A model generated the notes under the pieces. It saw nothing but the letters and a program-made list of their open reading frames with translations. It was not told the DNA's origin and searched no databases. From NCBI RefSeq assembly GCF_001665785.1, contig NZ_LZSO01000036.1:1-64000 (forward strand): a stretch of DNA of 64,000 nucleotides, given 5' to 3'. Shown here piece after piece: positions 60,432 through 64,000 of this stretch (position 1 is the first letter of the stretch; each line of letters begins with the position of its first letter). The DNA is from Mycolicibacterium peregrinum. GTDB lineage: Bacteria; Actinomycetota; Actinomycetes; Mycobacteriales; Mycobacteriaceae. The translations under genes were made by a program, and so were the position numbers.

Positions 60432-61184
60432 TCACCGGATGGTGAACTTCTCATCGTCGAGCCGCTGTAGCGCACGACCATCGGTCAGTTCGTCGCGACA
60501 GTCGGGGTGCTGCCAGTAGAACCGCACCCACTCGCGCAGTGCGTGGCTGTTGGCGGTGATGGTGCCGGAGCCCAGCTTTGCGCTTCGACCTTTGGGCAGG
60601 ACGAAAACGATCAGATCGGTGAACGACACCTTGCCCTTGAGCGGGTGATCCAGAATCTGTTCGACATCGTCCCAAGTTCCATGTGCGAATGAATTCCACT
60701 GACCATCCCACAGCTCGAAACCGTGGGGATCCAATCGCAGGTGCTTTCCGTCCTGGTGCTTGTAAATCCGATAGAGGACAGGCACGCCGTAGATCACGTA
60801 GAAAATGCAACCGGCCGGCAGAATCAGCCGATTGGTGCCGGATGGAATGAAATCGACCATATCGAACTGTGCGAATATGAGAAATGCACCCGCAGACAAG
60901 ACGCCTAACAAGAGGCCGACACTGAATATCAGATCGGCATATCTCTGCGGACGCATTTTTGTGCCTCCGGGTCCGTACTCCACCCTTGGATGCGCTGCCC
61001 CTGTGGCGGGGTAAGCAAGGTGAAACAGCAAGCTGAAAAGGAGCAGCGATGCGCCAACACAGAGAGCTGCGGTCAAATAACTGCCCCGGGAGGACCAGAT
61101 GACAGTCCAGACCATGGTGAAGCCGGCGCCGCCGATCAAAATGGCGCAGACCAACGCCAGGCGCAGATAACCGGAGGTCTTCAT
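60432..61184 (-). CDS. Four-helix membrane protein coupled to the ESX-linked WXG protein (candidate immunity protein)
   Basis: A 250-residue protein with four membrane helices (about residues 6-29, 36-56, 84-105, 118-138) and a ~110-residue cytoplasmic C-terminal domain rich in aromatic and charged residues (FELWDGQWNSFAHGTWDDVE). I do not recognise a family. The ATG (61182-61184) overlaps the TGA of the upstream WXG-containing gene, so the two are made together. Such placement next to a secreted protein with a membrane-inserting tail is what an immunity protein would show. The DNA looks AT-richer than its neighbours by eye. Confidence 0.65.
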   Translation of the reverse strand: MKTSGYLRLALVCAILIGGAGFTMVWTVIWSSRGSYLTAALCVGASLLLFSLLFHLAYPATGAAHPRVEYGPGGTKMRPQRYADLIFSVGLLLGVLSAGAFLIFAQFDMVDFIPSGTNRLILPAGCIFYVIYGVPVLYRIYKHQDGKHLRLDPHGFELWDGQWNSFAHGTWDDVEQILDHPLKGKVSFTDLIVFVLPKGRSAKLGSGTITANSHALREWVRFYWQHPDCRDELTDGRALQRLDDEKFTIR

Positions 61185-62467
61185 CGAGGACAAAATGTAT
61201 TGCCGATCCAGTTGCCGAGGGCTTCGCCGCCGAGCGCCGCAGTCAGGCCGATTGGTATGGCCAGCGGACCCGTCTCCGATGCCGCGATTCCCGCGAGCGT
61301 ACCGGCGGTCACCGAGGTGACACCCTCAGCTGTGGCGACGCATTTCTGGAAACTCGTTTCTGCCACGGCTATGTCCCACAACGAGGTGGCAATACTCACC
61401 CCCGGACCGAAGTATTTTCCCGTCGCGCCGAGCGGACTCAGAATGGGATGGTCGATGAGATTGACGGGGACATCTGCCTGACGACCATCGGGTGTGCGGA
61501 CGTAGGCGGTTTCCTTGCCGTCCGGCCACTTGGTCACCTCGGCGATCGTGCCATTCGCGTATTGGGTGGTGCTGATGGTCTTTCCGGCCATACCGTACTG
61601 AGCCCAGTCCGCAAAGGTGACAGTCGTTGTCCTGGAAACCTCATTCCCGTTCTTGTCGATGTGCACGTTCGTGGTGAGCGGCCCTCGATCTGAGAAATTT
61701 GGTTTGGCGTCGACAGTCTCGATGTGCTTGCTGCCGTCCATCATGTATCTGGTCGTGGTTGTTGCGACCGCTTCTCCGGTGGCGGGGTTGTACTGCGTCT
61801 CGACTTTTGTTTCCCGGACCGTTTGCGACATGTCGGTGTCGCGGAGCATGCCCTGCTGCAGCATTCCGAGCGTCGACAGCGGGTTCGGCACCTCGTCGCC
61901 GGGTTTTTGGATCCCGGGAACCAGGCTGCCCAGGCCGCCTGGGTTGGGCACCTCAAATCCATGCTGCTGCGCCGCGCTCGTCACTTTCCCGGCCGCCTCC
62001 TCGTCGGCCGCACCTACCTTCACCAGCAACAAGTTCACGTTGGCTTGTTCGGTTTGAGCGCGCTTCTCCAGCGCGGCCGCCTGTTCGACGGTCATCTGGC
62101 CGCCTTTGACCAGGACCACCCACTGGTCGCTTACGTGCAACTGGCCGCTGTTGTCGATCTCGTCGGCCTTGTTCAGCAGTGCCGTGCGCGCGCTACCGAT
62201 CGGGCCGGCGGCGCCGCTGAGCGCATCACCCACGGCCGTGGTGTATTTCGAGAAGTCATCGGTCTGTTTCTTCGCCCGGTCGAACATCGCCGTGGCTGCG
62301 TTGTGGGCATCGCCTGACCACGCCTTGGTCTCCGGCATGGTCTTGAGGTTGTTGTTGATCCGGGATACGGCTTCACCGACAGCCGTACCGGAACTCTTGA
62401 TGGCTTGTCCCGCGGGAGTCAGCGAGTCCGGGTTCCAGCCTTGGAGGCGGGGGCGTGAGGGCAACAC
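61181..62467 (-). CDS. ESX-linked WXG-containing protein with glycine-zipper C-terminus (candidate pore-forming effector)
   Basis: A 428-residue protein. Residues ~1-110 are helical with a WxG turn (KAWSGDAHNAATAMFDRAKK, Trp50-Gly52), and a second helical part runs to ~170. Residues ~210-335 are Thr-rich beta repeats (TTTTRYMMDGSKHIE, TTNVHIDKNGNEVSRTTTVT). The C-terminus ~340-428 is hydrophobic and Gly-rich and contains GEALGNWIG, a GxxxGxxxG glycine zipper at 414-422. Two Cys (376, 426) could close a loop. No signal peptide. The GTG start is 3 bp after the EspC-like gene. The design matches type VII WXG/LXG effectors with membrane-active tails. Confidence 0.7.
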   Translation of the reverse strand: MLPSRPRLQGWNPDSLTPAGQAIKSSGTAVGEAVSRINNNLKTMPETKAWSGDAHNAATAMFDRAKKQTDDFSKYTTAVGDALSGAAGPIGSARTALLNKADEIDNSGQLHVSDQWVVLVKGGQMTVEQAAALEKRAQTEQANVNLLLVKVGAADEEAAGKVTSAAQQHGFEVPNPGGLGSLVPGIQKPGDEVPNPLSTLGMLQQGMLRDTDMSQTVRETKVETQYNPATGEAVATTTTRYMMDGSKHIETVDAKPNFSDRGPLTTNVHIDKNGNEVSRTTTVTFADWAQYGMAGKTISTTQYANGTIAEVTKWPDGKETAYVRTPDGRQADVPVNLIDHPILSPLGATGKYFGPGVSIATSLWDIAVAETSFQKCVATAEGVTSVTAGTLAGIAASETGPLAIPIGLTAALGGEALGNWIGNTFCPR

Positions 62468-62470
62468 CGG

Positions 62471-62755
62471 TCAGAAGATTCCTTTGAAGCTGCCTGCAAG
62501 ATCAGCGTCGCTGACCTCGTAGGTGCCCGCCGCGCCGCGGACCGCGGTACCCATGTTGTTGACATTGGTGGCGATTTTCTCGGCGACCTGTTTGACGTGC
62601 GAGCCGACGAGTCGTGCCGCCCACTGCGTGGTCGATCCGTCCAGGCCGTCGGCTGCGGTGGCGACCTTGTTGCCGACATCGGCCTCGCGGATCAGCCCCG
62701 ATGCGATCTCCACCTGACCGGCGAAGGCGCGCAGGACCTCGGGGTCGACCTCCAT
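62471..62755 (-). CDS. EspC-like ESX secretion-associated small protein (DUF2580 type)
   Basis: A 94-residue helical hairpin protein. It begins MEVDPEVLRAFAGQVEIASG, typical of the DUF2580/EspC group, has Trp45 in the turn region (STTQWAARLVG) and ends with AAGTYEVSDADLAGSF. Tyr79-xxx-Asp83 is the YxxxD type VII secretion signal. It starts a tightly packed operon with the WXG-containing protein and a membrane protein, so it most likely heterodimerises with the former and targets it to an ESX apparatus encoded elsewhere. Confidence 0.78.
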   Translation of the reverse strand: MEVDPEVLRAFAGQVEIASGLIREADVGNKVATAADGLDGSTTQWAARLVGSHVKQVAEKIATNVNNMGTAVRGAAGTYEVSDADLAGSFKGIF

Positions 62756-62851
62756 GACAGCTCCGTTCAGCCGTTGGTTCGTTGCATCATCAATGATGTT
62801 AGGGCAGGTCGATGGTCCCGCTGATCACCAATTCGGCTGCTCCGGGCGCTG

Positions 62852-63271
62852 TCACACCTGCCAGGACGACCAGCGCGTGACCTCGACGGTGACGACCGGG
62901 CCGTTCAGTGCAATTCGCTCGTACTGCGGATATTTCGCGCGCAGCAGCCCGTAGCAGGCCGCCATCTGATCGCCGCCGTGATGGACCGTGGCCAGTCCGT
63001 CGGCTCTCACCCACCACAGGTCCGCCCACTCGTCGGTGTAGTGGTCGACCAGCAGGCTGACGCGGGAATCGTTTTCGATGTTGGCGAGTCGGCGCAGGCG
63101 CTGGGTGGACTTGGGTTTGGCGTCCACCGCGGAGTAGATGGTGTCGCCCTCGTCGGAACGATGCACGGCAAAGACCACCGGGACCAGGTGCGGTGCGCCG
63201 TCTGGTCGCAGTGTCGCCAGGACGGCAGTGGGTGCAGCGGCGAATCGAGTTGCGGCATCGAGATCAGCCAT
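62852..63271 (-). CDS. PPOX-class F420-dependent protein, Rv0121 family
   Basis: A 139-residue split-barrel protein: DAATRFAAAPTAVLATLRPD, HLVPVVFAV, then AVDAKPKSTQRLRRLANIEN (cofactor phosphate-binding basic residues) and ADLWWVRADGLATV. This matches the F420-dependent Rv0121 family (TIGR03668). In M. tuberculosis Rv0121c lies next to fusA2 (Rv0120c); here the ESX-linked block separates them. The ATG at 63271 is used; GTG 63274 is also possible. Confidence 0.85.
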   Translation of the reverse strand: MADLDAATRFAAAPTAVLATLRPDGAPHLVPVVFAVHRSDEGDTIYSAVDAKPKSTQRLRRLANIENDSRVSLLVDHYTDEWADLWWVRADGLATVHHGGDQMAACYGLLRAKYPQYERIALNGPVVTVEVTRWSSWQV

Positions 63272-63305
63272 CACTCGAGACTATGTGGATGACACCGTCG
63301 ACGTC

Positions 63306-63713
63306 TCAGGGCGGCGGGACATCGCCGGGCAGCGCACCCTCGTCCGGGAGTGGTGGGAGCTTCATGAGCTCGTCGTAGGTCGGGTCGCCCTCACCCGCCG
63401 GCATGGGCCGGGTCGGCATGATGATCGTGGGCCGGTAGTCCTCCGGCGGATTCTCGACCGGCGCGACGCAGCCCACGCCGTAGGTGGTGGTGGCAGGGAC
63501 TCCGGCGTTGTCGACACAGCAGGTCGTGGCGACGGAGTCGATGTTCTGGTCGGGACCGGGTGCCATCGCGGTGCACGTCTCATATCCCTGCACGTCGAAG
63601 GCCGCCGAGGCGGGTGCGATCGCCCACTGAGTTGCGGCGCAGATACCGACGAAGACGGCAGCTGTGGCGAGCGGACGCCGCCGACGTGCGAGGGTCGTGC
63701 GGATGGGCGTCAT
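63306..63713 (-). CDS. Secreted hypothetical protein with Cys pairs and Pro-rich tail
   Basis: A 135-residue precursor. A twin-Arg-like basic start (TTLARRRRPLATAAVFVGIC) forms a signal peptide ending near ASA. The mature part has cysteines in YETCTAMAPG, VATTCCVDNAG and GVGCVAP, then a Pro-rich C-terminus (RPTIIMPTRPMP). It resembles mycobacterial small secreted proteins of unknown function. The ATG at 63713 is chosen over a TTG at 63722. Confidence 0.7.
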   Translation of the reverse strand: MTPIRTTLARRRRPLATAAVFVGICAATQWAIAPASAAFDVQGYETCTAMAPGPDQNIDSVATTCCVDNAGVPATTTYGVGCVAPVENPPEDYRPTIIMPTRPMPAGEGDPTYDELMKLPPLPDEGALPGDVPPP

Positions 63714-63841
63714 GGGCGCCAACCCTAGTCAGCCGGTATCTCCATCGTCCACCGTCGGGCGGCCTGCGATGCCTCTCACGTTCGGCGACGTCACGATAGG
63801 GTGCCGGTGCGCGCGCTTGGTGCTCAACGGAGGGTTTGGTA

Positions 63842-64000
63842 ATGATCACGTCCCGGATCGTCACAGCATCTGCGGCTCTGGCCGCGTCGGCACTCGTCGC
63901 GGTCGGTCTGGCGGCGTGCGCGCCGCCGCAGAAGGGCGCTGCCGGTGGTGACACCGATACCGGCGTCAAGGTCGCCGAGGCCAAGTCTGCGGCCGACTTC
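63842..64000 (+). CDS. Lipoprotein, 5' part (cut by window end)
   Basis: The frame is open from ATG 63842 to the right edge (53 codons). It encodes a lipoprotein signal peptide (SAALAASALVAVGLAAC) with lipobox LAAC, Cys26, and a Gly/Asp-rich mature start (KGAAGGDTDTGVKVAEAKSA). The pattern is common in solute-binding proteins of ABC transporters, but too little is visible to assign a family. Confidence 0.7.
   Translation, partial: MITSRIVTASAALAASALVAVGLAACAPPQKGAAGGDTDTGVKVAEAKSAADF

Overview
The window is a GC-rich actinobacterial chromosome segment, almost certainly from a Mycobacterium/Mycolicibacterium. The signs are an antigen 85 family mycolyltransferase, the irtA-irtB siderophore importer pair, an Mce protein, many FadE-type acyl-CoA dehydrogenases, a 13E12-type DUF222/HNH gene, F420/PPOX enzymes, an EF-G-like fusA2, and ESX (type VII) associated genes. 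I see no rRNA, tRNA, CRISPR array or complete insertion sequence. Coding density is high, many neighbours share ATGA/GTGA overlaps, and only one intergenic stretch reaches about 300 bp.

Left part (1-17.6 kb): the 3' end of a 13E12-like nuclease gene; an SDR/SnoaL-like/zinc-dehydrogenase operon divergent from an IclR regulator, with a perfect inverted repeat between them; two fumarylacetoacetate-hydrolase-type proteins; a FadE5-like acyl-CoA dehydrogenase divergent from the RNA helicase hrpA, with a perfect Crp-type site between them; a two-gene FadE pair; a flavoprotein reductase; and an antigen 85 protein with a repeat-rich tail. Middle part (17.6-39.6 kb): regulators, methyltransferases, a CocE hydrolase, a haemophore-like protein, an acyl-CoA carboxyltransferase, a nitrobindin-like protein, an ArsR-SRPBCC pair, a PepSY membrane protein, and a TetR-flanked catabolic cluster (epimerase, fused double acyl-CoA dehydrogenase, Ltp-type thiolase-fold protein, DUF35 protein) that looks like CoA-ester ring or side-chain degradation.

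Right part (39.6-64 kb): a tetR-irtA-irtB iron-siderophore operon closed by a strong terminator; a P450 with a small partner gene; an amidohydrolase with an AraC regulator; a lone Mce protein; an SDR-TetR unit divergent from an AhpD-like protein around a 28-bp perfect palindrome; and fusA2. Between fusA2 and an Rv0121-family PPOX gene, which are neighbours in M. tuberculosis, lies an ESX-linked block. It holds an EspG-like gene facing a tightly coupled trio: an EspC-like secretion partner, a WXG-containing 428-residue protein ending in a glycine zipper, and a four-helix membrane protein. This trio is the best candidate here for an undescribed secreted effector/immunity system.

A recurring theme is local control: at least eight perfect or near-perfect inverted repeats lie in promoter regions, most beside a gene for a TetR, IclR or ArsR regulator, and several of them decide between alternative start codons.
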